Shown: piece by piece, positions 27,440-36,051 of the stretch
Layout of the letters: each line of letters opens with the position of its first letter
How positions within the stretch are numbered: the first letter of the stretch is position 1
NCBI RefSeq assembly: GCF_001514205.1
Contig: NZ_KQ948767.1
Location: 320,361 to 377,535 of the forward strand
DNA: 57,175 bases
DNA from: Streptomyces griseoruber
Lineage (GTDB): Bacteria; Actinomycetota; Actinomycetes; Streptomycetales; Streptomycetaceae
Reading direction: 5' to 3'
Translations under genes and position numbers: made by a program
Notes under the pieces: generated by a model
What the model saw: only the letters and a program-made list of their open reading frames with translations
What the model was told of the DNA's origin: nothing
The model's database searches: none

Positions 27440-27622
27440 CAGCCAGGCTACGAGTACGCCAAGGACCAGGTGGTGCCGATCTCGGATGCGGAGCTGCGGG
27501 ATCTGCCGCTGCCGACGGCGAAAGCCATCGAGATCAAGGCGTTCGTGCCGCTGGAGTCGATCGATCCGATCAGCATCGCGGAGGGGTACTACTTGGTGCC
27601 GGACGGGCAGGCTCCCCGTTGA
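27440..27622 (+). pseudogene. Ku DNA end-binding protein, central fragment
   Basis: The frame reads GYEYAKDQVVPISDAELRDL, PLPTAKAIEIKAFVPLESID and PISIAEGYYLVPDGQ. This is a continuous segment from the middle of bacterial Ku proteins (non-homologous end joining). It begins right after the preceding gene and is cut at about 27605, where carotenoid-oxygenase sequence takes over. Both ends of Ku are missing. Confidence 0.8.
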
Positions 27623-28250
27623 GGGCGCCATCCCGGAGGCCTCGCGGGCGCGATGTTCCGCACCTCCTCCAACCCCCGCTTCCAGCCGCGCAACACGGAG
27701 CGCCACCACTGGTGGGACGGCGACGCCATGATCGCCGGTCTCTACCTGCGGGATGGCAGGGTGGCCTACCGCACCAGCTGGGTGGCGACCGACTCGATGA
27801 AGTTCGAGGTCGAGCAGGGCGAGGGCGTCTACGGCAGCTTCGTCAACGGCGGTACGTCCGGCAGGCTGCCCGAGGGTGCCCCGCGGGGTAAGAACAATCC
27901 CCAGACCAACGCCGGCATCTTCGACGACCAGCTGCTGGTCTACTTCGAGGGCGCTCTGGCGACGGCGATGGCCCCGCAGACACTGGAGACGTACGGCCCC
28001 TACCACTTCCATGGCGGCGTCGACATCCTGTGTACCGCCCACTTCAAGATCGACCCGGCTACCGGCGACATGCTCTTCTTCGCCGCCACCGGCCCCGTCA
28101 TTACCTGGTATCGCGCCGACGCGAAGACCGGCAACGTCATCGTCCCGCGTCATCGACGTCGGCATCCCGGTCCTCATGCACGACTTCACCGTCAGCGAGA
28201 ACTACGCGATCTTCTTCGTCGCGCCAAACATGTTCCACTTGGACGCGCAG
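27606..28250 (+). pseudogene. Carotenoid cleavage oxygenase, partial and frameshifted
   Basis: Three frames join into one RPE65/CCD-type oxygenase. GRLPVEGAIPEA is followed after a one-base loss near 27640 by MFRTSSNPRFQPRN, WWDGDAMIAGLYLRDGRVAY, YGSFVNGGTSGRLPEGAP, KNNPQTNAGIFDDQLLVYFE and TAHFKIDPATGDMLFFAATG. A shift near 28145 leads to VGIPVLMHDFTVSENYAIFF. The N-terminal ~40 residues and roughly the last third, with part of the iron-ligand histidine set, are gone. The following 28251-28482 holds nothing recognisable. Confidence 0.8.
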
Positions 28251-28482
28251 GCACTTGAGCAGGAGCGTGCTCGTGCATTGCCCCTCAAGGCGGCCCCGGG
28301 CTGTCGTCGAGACGGCGCGACGAAGAAGCCGGGCCTGCGAGTGATCGCCCACGCCGCTGAGTGCGGTTTCCTCGCCGCGATCCGGGCCGGCGTCGGTGCG
28401 TCGCCGACGCTGACCACTCATGACGTAGCAGCTTCTCAGCGTGCACAGGGAACCGTGGGAACCGAATGCCACCGTGCCGGAG

Positions 28483-30042
28483 TCAGTCGGACGTCGGCGG
28501 TGCCTTCGGTGCGCGGAACAGGCAGCCGATCGCGGCGGCCAGGACGACGACGCTGACCGCGATCAGTGAGGCGGACAGGCCGTCCATGAAGGCGGACTTG
28601 ACGCCGTCTGCCAGCACTGCGCCTCGGGCACCGAGTTGATCGGCGACATGGAGGCCCGCGGCTGCGGAGTCTCGTGCGGCTTCAGCGGCTTGGGCCGGGA
28701 GCTGGTCGACGGAGTCGGGCAGGTTGGAGCGGTAGTGGCTGCCGTAGATCGAGCCCATGAGGGCGATGCCGACCGCTGAGCCGACCTCGCGGGTGGTGTC
28801 GTTCATCGCGGAGGCGACGCCCTGCTGGCCGCGGCCGAGTGAGCCGGTGATGGCGGCGGTGCCCACGGATCCGGACAGGCCGATGCCGAAGCCCGCGAGG
28901 ACGAGACCGGCGAGGAACGGCAGGTAGCCGGAGTCGACGTCGAGCCGGGAGATGACGAACAGGCCGGCGCTCAGCAGGAGCAGCCCGGCGGTCATGGTGC
29001 CCTTCATGCCGACCCGTCGCACCAGGTGAGGTGTGGCCTGGGAGGTGGGCAGGACGACAACGGCGACGGGGACGAGGGCGGCGCCGGCCTTGAGCGGGCT
29101 GTAGCCGAGGACCAGCTGCAGGTACTGCAGGCCCACGAAGAAGAACCCGAAGACGGCCATGAACTGCACGAGGACGGTGATGGCGCCGGCCCGGAAGCCG
29201 CGGATGCCGAACAGTGCGGGGTCGAGCAGCGGGTGCTGATTGCGCAGGCCGAGCCAGGCGTACGCGGTGAAGGCCAGCACCGTGACGACGAGGGCGGCGA
29301 TCACCGCAGGCTCCGTCCAGCCCTGCTCGTTGCCCTCGATGATGGCGAAGACGAGGGTGCCGATGCCGGTGGCGGTGCACACGGCCCCGGACACGTCCGG
29401 CGGGGACGGGTGCTCGTCCTTGGTGTCGGGCGCCAGGACGACGGCGGCGACGGCGGCGGCGAGGGCGGCCGCGGCACTGGTGACGAAGATCGACCGCCAT
29501 GAGTACCACTCCAGCAGGGTCCCTGCGGCGAGCATGCCGATGATGGCGCCCGCCGCGGCGAACCCGGACCAGGTGGCCACGCCCTTGGCGCGCTGCTCGG
29601 GAGGGAAGGCGGCGGTGATCGTGGACAGGGTGCCCGGCATGATCATCGCTGCTCCCAGACCCATGACGACCCGCCAGACGATGAGGTTGGTGGTGGAGTC
29701 CGCGAAGGAGGCGGCCAGGGAGGCGGCGCCGAACACGATGGTGCCCGCGAGGAGGACATTGCGGCGACCGACGCGGTCACCGATGGCGCCGAGGGGTAGG
29801 ACGAGAGCGGCAAGGGCGACGGTGTAGCCGTCGGCGATCCAGGTCAGCGAGCTGTTGGTGGCAGACAGGTCGATGGCGAGGTCGGGCAGGGCGAGGTTGA
29901 GGGCGGAGACGGAGGCGACGACCAGGACCAGGGACAGGCACATCGCGAAGAGGACGCCGTGATGGCCGGCGCGGCCGGTTGCGACGGCTTCCTGTGCGGC
30001 TTCGGCCTGATCGTCGGGCTTGCGGAGCGGCGCTGTGGGCAT
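28483..30042 (-). CDS. DHA2-family (14-helix) MFS drug exporter
   Basis: A 519-residue proton-driven exporter. Fourteen hydrophobic segments are visible. The MFS motif GAIGDRVGRRNVLLAG follows helix 2, and the motif-C segment GAAMIMPGTLSTI marks an antiporter. Residues 1-25 are a charged cytoplasmic leader. AGGACAGG lies upstream of the ATG at 30042. The start is 12 bases after the stop of the amidohydrolase gene, so the two form an operon. Likely substrate is an aromatic acid or its decarboxylation product, by association. Confidence 0.9.
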   Translation of the reverse strand: MPTAPLRKPDDQAEAAQEAVATGRAGHHGVLFAMCLSLVLVVASVSALNLALPDLAIDLSATNSSLTWIADGYTVALAALVLPLGAIGDRVGRRNVLLAGTIVFGAASLAASFADSTTNLIVWRVVMGLGAAMIMPGTLSTITAAFPPEQRAKGVATWSGFAAAGAIIGMLAAGTLLEWYSWRSIFVTSAAAALAAAVAAVVLAPDTKDEHPSPPDVSGAVCTATGIGTLVFAIIEGNEQGWTEPAVIAALVVTVLAFTAYAWLGLRNQHPLLDPALFGIRGFRAGAITVLVQFMAVFGFFFVGLQYLQLVLGYSPLKAGAALVPVAVVVLPTSQATPHLVRRVGMKGTMTAGLLLLSAGLFVISRLDVDSGYLPFLAGLVLAGFGIGLSGSVGTAAITGSLGRGQQGVASAMNDTTREVGSAVGIALMGSIYGSHYRSNLPDSVDQLPAQAAEAARDSAAAGLHVADQLGARGAVLADGVKSAFMDGLSASLIAVSVVVLAAAIGCLFRAPKAPPTSD

Positions 30043-30054
30043 GAACAACCTGTC

Positions 30055-31104
30055 CTAGTCGGTGCCGGGCTGGACGAGCTTGAAGACAAGACGGGCGGCG
30101 GTGCGCTGGGCTGCCTGGCGCAGGCGTACCGGGGCCGGGAGGGCTGGGGGCGGCGTTGGGGGAGTGGCGGCCAGCCGGGGGAAGAGCGCTTCGGCGTTGG
30201 TGCTGTTGACGGCCTTGAGTGTGCCCGGGTCGATGTTGCTGTCGAGGCCGTTGGCGAAGTACTGCGCGGCGGGAGTGGGGGCGAAGGGCCAGTCGCTGCC
30301 GAAGAGGATGTGTCCGGGGCGGGCGAAGGCGAGCAGGGTCGGCAGGGCGGCGGGGCTGGAGGACAGGGCGGTGTCGAAGTAGAAGGAGCGGAAGTCGTCC
30401 AGCACGTCGAGCGGGCTGCGCCTGGTGTCGTTGGCGATGGTGACGGCCATGCGGTGTGAGGAGTAGGGGACGAAGCCGCCGGCGTGGCTGAGGATGAACC
30501 GGATGTCCGGGTAGCGGCGCGGGATGCCGTTGCGGACCAGGAGGTAGGCGGCGCGGGTGGTGTCCAGGAGGAAGTCGGCGGCGAAGGCGGGAATGCCGTC
30601 GACCGGAGGCGCGGGCAGTTCCGCCGGGTGCACGAAGATCACCGCACCGCGGTCGTTCAGGGTGCGCCACAGCCTGTCCTGGCCGTCGGCGCCGAGGTAG
30701 GTGCCCCGGTTGTTGGCGAGCAGGGTGACGCCGTCGGCGCGCAGGGCGTCCAGGGCCCGCGTGGCCTCGGCGGCGGAGGCGTCGGCGTCGGGCATGGGCA
30801 GGGTGGCGAAGAAGCCGAAACGGCCGGGGCGGTCGGCGGTCAGGGCCGCGGAGTGGTCGTTGAGGCGTCGGGCCAGGTCGGCGGCCTCGCTGGGGTCGGT
30901 GAGGAAGCCGGTGCCGGGCGTGGAGACGGAGACGATCGAGGTGGTGGTGCCGAGCAGGTCCATCAGGTCCAGTGCCGACTCGGGGCTCCAGTCGGGCAGG
31001 GCCCGGCCGCCGGCGTCGGCGATACCGGCCTTGGCGAGCTCAGCCCGGTAGAAGTCGGGCACTGCATGCTGGTGGACGTCGATGCGCTGTGTTGAAGGGG
31101 ACAT
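30055..31104 (-). CDS. Amidohydrolase-2 family decarboxylase/hydrolase (ACMSD-like)
   Basis: A 349-residue TIM-barrel metal enzyme related to ACMSD, gamma-resorcylate and 6-methylsalicylate decarboxylases. The N-terminal RIDVHQHAVPDFY provides the HxH metal ligands. VIFVHPAELP near residue 160, RFILSHAGGFVPY near 225 and ILFGSDWPFAP near 290 hold the remaining His and Asp ligands. It leads an operon with the DHA2 exporter, suggesting conversion of an aromatic or dienoic acid followed by export. The nearby truncated 2-keto-4-pentenoate hydratase points to aromatic catabolism. Confidence 0.87.
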   Translation of the reverse strand: MSPSTQRIDVHQHAVPDFYRAELAKAGIADAGGRALPDWSPESALDLMDLLGTTTSIVSVSTPGTGFLTDPSEAADLARRLNDHSAALTADRPGRFGFFATLPMPDADASAAEATRALDALRADGVTLLANNRGTYLGADGQDRLWRTLNDRGAVIFVHPAELPAPPVDGIPAFAADFLLDTTRAAYLLVRNGIPRRYPDIRFILSHAGGFVPYSSHRMAVTIANDTRRSPLDVLDDFRSFYFDTALSSSPAALPTLLAFARPGHILFGSDWPFAPTPAAQYFANGLDSNIDPGTLKAVNSTNAEALFPRLAATPPTPPPALPAPVRLRQAAQRTAARLVFKLVQPGTD

Positions 31105-31355
31105 GTAACGGGGCCTTTCATGCGGGTCTGCGTGCTACGGCGGGGAAGTCGTGTCATTCCGGCCGCCGACCACGCGCTGCCGACTGCGCGACGAGCAGGC
31201 TATGGGCGTCGGCGCCCCGGGGCCCCAAGGAGTCCGGAGTGGCGGTGACCGAGGGCCATTTGAAAGACCGGGAGAGAGAATCGGGGTCGGGACTGGGGGC
31301 GGATCGGGAACCTGGCCTTTGATGTCTCTGGCGGGATGGCGGGTGGGATGGTCGG

Positions 31356-31985
31356 TCAGACGAAGGACACCGAGACCGAGCCGAGGGCTCCGAAACGGGC
31401 CTCCACCTTCTGTCCGGCGCCGACGAAGGGAGCGGTGGTCATGGCGCCGGGCAGGACCACGTGCCCGGGGTCCAGTCCGGTACCGAAGGCGGCGAGCGTG
31501 TTGGCCAGCCAGGCGACCGCGGTCGCCGGGTGGCCCAGGACCTCCTTGCCGCTGCCGGAGGCCACGTAATCACCGTTGACGTGCAGGTCCACGGTGACCG
31601 CCGAGAGGTCGGGCGCATATTCCATCGGTGTCCAGGAGCCGCAGACCAGCCCCGTGGAGCTGGCGTTGTCCGCGACGGTGTCGACCAGGGTGATCCGCCA
31701 GTCGCGGATGCGGCTGTCGACGATCTCCAGTGCGGGAGCGACCGCCTCGGTGGCGGCCAGTACGTCACTGGTGGTCACGCCGGGTCCGCGCAGTGGCCGG
31801 GCGAGGCGGAAGCAGATCTCGGGTTCGACGCGCGGAGCGCAGTAGCGGGTGGCGCGTATGGTGCCGCCGTCGCGTTGCACCATGTCGTCCAGCAGGTGCC
31901 CGAAGTCCGGCTCGTGTACGCCGAGGAGTTGCTGCATGGCGGCGGAGGTCAGACCGACCTTGTGGCCGGTCACCGTCGCCCTTTG
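31356..31985 (-). pseudogene. 2-keto-4-pentenoate hydratase, N-terminally truncated
   Basis: The frame encodes VTGHKVGLTSAAMQQLLGVH, FGHLLDDMVQRDGG, PRVEPEICFRLARPLRG, APALEIVDSRIRDWRITLVD and the C-terminal WLANTLAAFGTGLDPGHVVL. This is a meta-cleavage pathway hydratase of the fumarylacetoacetase fold. The first ~60-70 residues are replaced by a fragment of an XRE regulator in another frame, so there is no start of its own. Confidence 0.8.
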
Positions 31986-32092
31986 CTGACCTGGGAGCGT
32001 CGGCTGAGTTCCCCCTGGGACAGGCCCGCACGCACGCGTGCTGCCCGCACGTTCAGCGCGACGGCCCGCAGAGCTGTCGACGTGTCGGCCAC
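31985..32092 (-). pseudogene. XRE-cupin regulator, N-terminal 35 codons
   Basis: From GTG 32092 the frame reads ADTSTALRAVALNVRAARV, then RAGLSQGELSRRSQVSKG. This closely parallels the regulator at 6970 (AETAAALRTVAHNVRAARM), including an AAAGGTGAACAAG ribosome region. The rest of the gene is deleted at the hydratase junction. It is divergent from the gamma-lyase at 32662, mirroring the position of the intact regulator relative to its target operon. Confidence 0.8.
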
Positions 32093-32661
32093 CTTGTTCA
32101 CCTTTCCTTGGCGGGTTGTCCGGAGGCATCTCTCGGTCGTTTCATCAGGGCTGCGCCGGGTCGCTCCGATGCCAGAGCGGATCATTCGACCGGGCCGCGG
32201 ATCGCTGCGGAACTCTGCTGGTCGGTCCCGGACGACGGGCCCGCGCGGTGACCCCGCGCAGGGCGGGAGACGGCTGCGCGTATCGCCCAGAGCCACGCCT
32301 GTTGGAGCACCCGGACTTACAGCACAGTCGTTTCAGTAGCCAGTTCGGTCGTTTGATTGTACGCTGGGGTGGGTCCGCCGGACGCGATTACCTGAGCGTC
32401 GGCTGGGCTTGAGGCGGTCCGCCCTCCTCATGCGGGAACCCTCCGCACCGACCGCGAAGACGGCTTCGCCACTGCCGCAGGTGTCCTGTCCGTCCCGCGC
32501 CGAACAGACCGCGTGCACCTCGGCCGGGACACCCTCAGGTCCCTGCCTGAGACGCCCCACGCCGGGCCTGGCCAGTGCCCGGCCCCCGGCGCTCAGCCCC
32601 CGCCGACCCATTTCTTGTCTTACGGCATCCCCAGGGGTGCCGACGAAAGGAACCACCGACC
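32093..32661. other. Intergenic region between the XRE remnant and the gamma-lyase
   Basis: About 570 bases without a supportable gene. It must hold the lyase promoter. AAAGGAACC lies 8-12 bases before the lyase ATG. I see no clear palindromic operator. Confidence 0.4.
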
Positions 32662-33897
32662 ATGAGCACTGCTCCCTACGCATCGGGCACTCCTCGGCCC
32701 GACAAGCACGACCCGTCCACGCTTGCCTTCGCGACGCAGTCGGTACATGTCGGCAACACGATCGACAAAGGCACGGGGGCGGTGCGGACGCCGCTGGTGA
32801 TGGCCAACTCGTATCTGCTGCCGGAGGATCCGTCGACCATGGACTGGTCCTCGCCCGAGGGACTGGTCTACACCCGCAACTCCGGTGCCAATCAGGTCAA
32901 TCTGCAGACCAAGCTGGCGGCGATCGAGGGTGGTGAGGACGCGGTCGCGTTCGCCACTGGTGTGGCTGCCCTGCACAGCGTGTTCTTCACGCATCTGAAG
33001 TCGGGTGACCACGTGGTGGTTTCCAACGTGACCTATGACGCCGTCTATCGGCTGTTCGCCGAGTTGTTCCCGGAGAAGTACGGCATCGAGGCCACTTTCG
33101 TCGACATCAGTGACCTCGACGCGGTCCGCGACGCCGTGCGCCCGAACACGAAGCTGGTTCACGCCGAGACCATCGCCAACCCGACCACGACGGTCGCGGA
33201 CATCGCCGGCCTCGCCGAGATCGCGCACGCTGCCGGCGCTCTGCTTTCGGTCGACTCCACCTGGACCCCGCCGCCGTTCTACCGTCCCCTGCGGGACGGC
33301 GCGGACCTGGTCGTGCACTCGCTGACGAAGTACATCAACGGTCACGGAGATGCCATGGGCGGCGTCGTCGTCGGGGCCCGGGACCTGGTGGACCCGATCC
33401 GGCACGAGGCCATGGTCGAGGTGGGCGGCGTGATTTCGCCGTTCAACGCCTGGATGATCATGCGTGGCTCGGTGACCCTGCCGTTGCGCCTGAGCCAGCA
33501 CCTCGCCTCCGCGGAGAAGGTCGCGGCGTACCTCGCCTCCGATCCGCGGATCGCCTACGTGTACTACCCGGGTCTGGAGTCACACCCGCAGCACGAGACG
33601 GCACGTCGGCAGTTCGCCGGGGCCGGGTTCGGCGCCATGATGGCCTTCGCCGTGGACGGCGACTCCGAGACACAGAACCGGTTCGTCAACAACCTGCAGG
33701 TGATCACCTCTGCCGTGTCGCTCGGCCATGACGAGTCCCTGATCGTGCATGTCGGCGGCAGCGGTCGCGGCGGTATGGAGAACTACCCGGAGCCCTTCAG
33801 GAAGTACGGGCATCTGCGTCTGTCGATCGGTCTGGAGGACGCGGACGATCTCGTCGCCGACATCCGCGCCGCCCTCGATGCCACCTTCCCGTCCTGA
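32662..33897 (+). CDS. Cys/Met-type PLP gamma-lyase, candidate canavanine gamma-lyase
   Basis: A 411-residue fold-type I PLP enzyme of the cystathionine gamma-synthase / methionine gamma-lyase family. The PLP lysine is K223 in HSLTKYINGHGDAMGG, and D198 (SVDST) contacts the pyridine ring. Two family signatures are atypical: the usual Y-x-R-x-x-N-P-T loop reads YTRNSGAN (70-77), and V-D-N-T-F reads VDSTW, which points to a specialised substrate. Gene context is homoserine dehydrogenase, aldehyde dehydrogenase and aspartase, the enzymes that would consume homoserine. Canavanine gamma-lyase, which splits canavanine to homoserine and hydroxyguanidine, fits best. Methionine gamma-lyase or O-acetylhomoserine sulfhydrylase are alternatives. 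Confidence 0.85.
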   Translation: MSTAPYASGTPRPDKHDPSTLAFATQSVHVGNTIDKGTGAVRTPLVMANSYLLPEDPSTMDWSSPEGLVYTRNSGANQVNLQTKLAAIEGGEDAVAFATGVAALHSVFFTHLKSGDHVVVSNVTYDAVYRLFAELFPEKYGIEATFVDISDLDAVRDAVRPNTKLVHAETIANPTTTVADIAGLAEIAHAAGALLSVDSTWTPPPFYRPLRDGADLVVHSLTKYINGHGDAMGGVVVGARDLVDPIRHEAMVEVGGVISPFNAWMIMRGSVTLPLRLSQHLASAEKVAAYLASDPRIAYVYYPGLESHPQHETARRQFAGAGFGAMMAFAVDGDSETQNRFVNNLQVITSAVSLGHDESLIVHVGGSGRGGMENYPEPFRKYGHLRLSIGLEDADDLVADIRAALDATFPS

Positions 33898-33961
33898 TCC
33901 GACTGTCCCACGAGTCCGCCGACGCTGTGGCGATGCCGCAGCGTCGGCACAGGTGACTGCT

Positions 33962-34440
33962 GTGACGCCCACATGCCTTCTCTTCGACCTCGACGGAACC
34001 CTGATGGACTCCGCCCGGGCATCGCCGCCGGCGTCGCGAGCGCGCTCACCGGGATCGGAGTGCCGGTCCCCGACGGGGACACCCTGCGCAGCTTCGTCGG
34101 CCCGCCCATGTACCGGTCGTTCCGCGAGGTCGTCGGGCTTGATGAACTCACCGCCAAGCGGGCACTGCGGCTGTACCGGGCTGCCTACGCGGAGACAGGT
34201 GACCTGGACAGCAGAATGTACGACGGGGTTCCCGGCCTGCTGGAGGAACTGGCCGCGGCCGGGATCCCCATGGCGGTGGCGACCTCGAAAGTCGAGGACC
34301 AGGCTGTTCGGATCACCGAGCACTACGGCCTGGCCACACACCTGGTGACGGTGTGCGGCACGTCCGACAGGGCAGGACGCACGACCAAGCGAGATGTGAT
34401 CCGGGAATGCCTGCGCCGCCGCCGCACGGGCCATTGCGAC
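33962..34440 (+). pseudogene. HAD-superfamily phosphatase (phosphoglycolate-phosphatase-like), broken
   Basis: It starts at GTG 33962 with CLLFDLDGTLMDSAR, the HAD nucleophile motif DxDGT. One base is lost near 34018, after which IAAGVASALTGIGVPVPDGD, LRSFVGPPMYRSFREVVG, GVPGLLEELAAAGIPMAVAT and SKVEDQAVRITEHYGL follow in the new frame. After KRDVIRECLRR homology ends, so the C-terminal DxxxD acid motif is missing. A nine-C run at 34450 shows this stretch is indel-prone. It lies between the lyase and the AsnC regulator. Confidence 0.75.
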
Positions 34441-34549
34441 CGCCGACTCCCCCCCCCATGCCCTGGCACAACTGCTGCTGTCCTCGGCGACATCGCCACC
34501 ACACCGTGCGGTACCTCCCGCTTCCTGACGTGCAGAGCCCTGTCGTACC

Positions 34550-34581
34550 GGCCCCTGGCAGTCAGCCCCCTGCCAGGGGCC
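34550..34581. terminator. 12-bp-stem hairpin ahead of the AsnC regulator
   Basis: GGCCCCTGGCAG-TCAGCCCC-CTGCCAGGGGCC is a perfect 12-bp stem with an 8-base loop. It ends 25 bases before the regulator start. It can terminate lyase/HAD transcription or act as an attenuator in the regulator leader. Confidence 0.7.
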
Positions 34582-34606
34582 TTCATCACGAAGGAGACCG
34601 TCCGCC

Positions 34607-35080
34607 ATGGACGTCATCGACGAGAAGATCATCGCTGAACTCGCCCGCAACGCCCGCATCCCGCATGCCGAGCTGGCCAGCAGGGTGCTGCTGTCCCGCA
34701 CCGCGGTGCGCCAGCGCATCGAGCGGTTGGAACGCCAGGGACACATCGCCGGCTACACCATCGTCCGCCCAGGTGAGAACGCCGATGACGGTGTCGTCTC
34801 GGCACTGGTCCTCATCTACCGACAGGACCGCATGCGTGGTGGCGATGTCCTGGCCGCGCTCAAACGCATCCCGGAGGTCGTCATCTGCGAGGTTCTCAGC
34901 GGCGAGTTCGACATCATGGTGCGGCTCGAAGCGGCTTCCCTGGAACGCGTCCGGGAGATCTGGGAAGACATCGCCCGGATGCCGGGTGTGCGTGACACGA
35001 CCACGGCGCTCACCCTGTCCAACGTCGTCAACCGACCGCGACGGGTGAAGGAGTCGAAGGAGCCGGCGGCCGGCGGATGA
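34607..35080 (+). CDS. Lrp/AsnC-family amino-acid-responsive regulator
   Basis: A 157-residue regulator with an N-terminal winged HTH (IDEKIIAELARNARIPHAEL, ASRVLLSRTAVRQRIERLER) and a C-terminal RAM/ACT-like effector domain (VVICEVLSGEFDIMVRLEAA). AAGGAG precedes the ATG. Lrp/AsnC proteins sense amino acids, so an aspartate-family amino acid or canavanine is a reasonable ligand. It lies between the gamma-lyase and the convergent homoserine-to-fumarate operon and is the natural candidate to control both. Confidence 0.9.
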   Translation: MDVIDEKIIAELARNARIPHAELASRVLLSRTAVRQRIERLERQGHIAGYTIVRPGENADDGVVSALVLIYRQDRMRGGDVLAALKRIPEVVICEVLSGEFDIMVRLEAASLERVREIWEDIARMPGVRDTTTALTLSNVVNRPRRVKESKEPAAGG

Positions 35081-35123
35081 AGGAGGGCGGCTCTCTGCGC
35101 CCCGCGATCGGCCGCCTTGCAGG

Positions 35124-35441
35124 TCAGATCGAGGTCAGGCGCAGAATGATGACGCCGCTGATGATGGCGGCGAACGACAGCAGACGGGTGAGCGTGATCT
35201 TCTCTTTGAAGAGGATGGCGCCCATGATGACGGTGCCGACGCCGCCCACACCCGTCCAGATGGTGTAACCGACGGAGACGTCGAGGTCGAGCAGGGCCAG
35301 GGAGAGGGCGTAGACACCTCCTGCGGCGCCGAAAATGGCCAGCACCGAGGGCCACAGGCGGGTGAAGCCCTTGGCCGCGTGGGTACTCAGGGCGAAGCAG
35401 ATCTCGAAGATGACGGCGATGCCGAGGTAGACCCAGGTCAT
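35124..35441 (-). CDS. Small multidrug resistance (SMR) transporter subunit
   Basis: A 105-residue four-helix protein. The essential membrane Glu is in AVIFEICFALSTHAAK, and VGYTIWTGVGGVGTVIMGA follows helix 2. The W-T-G-x-G-x-V-G-T pattern is closer to guanidinium exporters (Gdx/SugE) than to EmrE, which has W-S-G-V-G. It is the last gene of the minus-strand unit and follows its partner by 35 bases. Paired SMRs usually form heterodimers. Expected role: export of a guanidine-like by-product. Confidence 0.88.
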   Translation of the reverse strand: MTWVYLGIAVIFEICFALSTHAAKGFTRLWPSVLAIFGAAGGVYALSLALLDLDVSVGYTIWTGVGGVGTVIMGAILFKEKITLTRLLSFAAIISGVIILRLTSI

Positions 35442-35476
35442 GGTGGGAGTTCTTTCCGCGTCAGGTCGGCTGGAGG

Positions 35477-35908
35477 TCAGGCGACGGGCTGGTGGGGACC
35501 GGGGTCGTGTTCGGCGGCTTCCTTCCCGGTCTCGAATTTGTCGCTGATCTGCAAGGTGGCGGCGCCACCGATGATCAGAGCGAAGGCGAGGATCTTCCAC
35601 GCGGTCAGCGGTTCGTGGTAGACGAGCGTGCTGAACACCACGGTGCCGACGCCCCCGATGCCGGACCAGACGGTGTAGCCGACTCCGACGTCGATCGACT
35701 TCAGTGCCTGGGACAGCGTGAAGATCGAGCTGGACAGGGCGGCCACGGTGAGCAGGGAAGGTCCCAGGCGGGTGAAGGCGTGGGTGGCCTCCGTGGACAG
35801 CGCGAAGGTGATCTCGAACAGTGAGGAGAGCAGCAGCCAGGCCCAGCCGCGGTTCACGCTCTGGGTGCGGTCTGAGTCTGCAGTCGGCACGAAGTCCTCC
35901 AAGGACAT
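35477..35908 (-). CDS. SMR transporter subunit, partner of the downstream SMR
   Basis: A 143-residue SMR protein with a ~20-residue hydrophilic leader before the first helix. The key Glu is in LSSLFEITFALSTEA, and GYTVWSGIGGVGTVVFSTLV carries the same Gdx-like motif as the partner. A ~20-residue polar tail follows the fourth helix. The ATG at 35908 lacks a clear ribosome site because a long hairpin (35916-35965) ends 8 bases before it. It follows aspartase by 143 bases in the same orientation. Confidence 0.87.
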   Translation of the reverse strand: MSLEDFVPTADSDRTQSVNRGWAWLLLSSLFEITFALSTEATHAFTRLGPSLLTVAALSSSIFTLSQALKSIDVGVGYTVWSGIGGVGTVVFSTLVYHEPLTAWKILAFALIIGGAATLQISDKFETGKEAAEHDPGPHQPVA

Positions 35909-35915
35909 TGCTGGA

Positions 35916-35965
35916 GCGCGCCCGGGGCCTGCCTGCACGGGGGGTGCGGCGGCCCCGGGGCGCGC
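35916..35965 (-). promoter_or_regulatory. Long hairpin immediately upstream of the SMR pair
   Basis: On the plus strand GCGCGCCCGGGGCC (35916-35929) pairs with GGCCCCGGGGCGCGC (35951-35965), one bulged base. An inner GCAC/GTGC stem lies in the loop. In the SMR transcript this ends 8 bases before the start codon and takes the place of a normal ribosome site, so it could be a terminator for aspartase or a translational control element. It does not resemble the guanidine riboswitch classes I know well enough to claim one. Confidence 0.5.
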
Positions 35966-36051
35966 GAAGGAAGATCAGGACGTGAAGACGGCCGGGGTGT
36001 CCGGGCGGAGCAGGTGCGTCACACGGCCCCCAGCTCACCCTGCGGGGGCTG

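Noticed and set aside
32662..33897. Plain biosynthetic cystathionine gamma-synthase
   Set aside because: Neighbours consume homoserine instead of making methionine, and two normally conserved family motifs are altered; kept only as an alternative.
35909..36051. Guanidine riboswitch upstream of the SMR pair
   Set aside because: The hairpin is present, but I could not match the conserved cores of guanidine-I, -II or -III classes.
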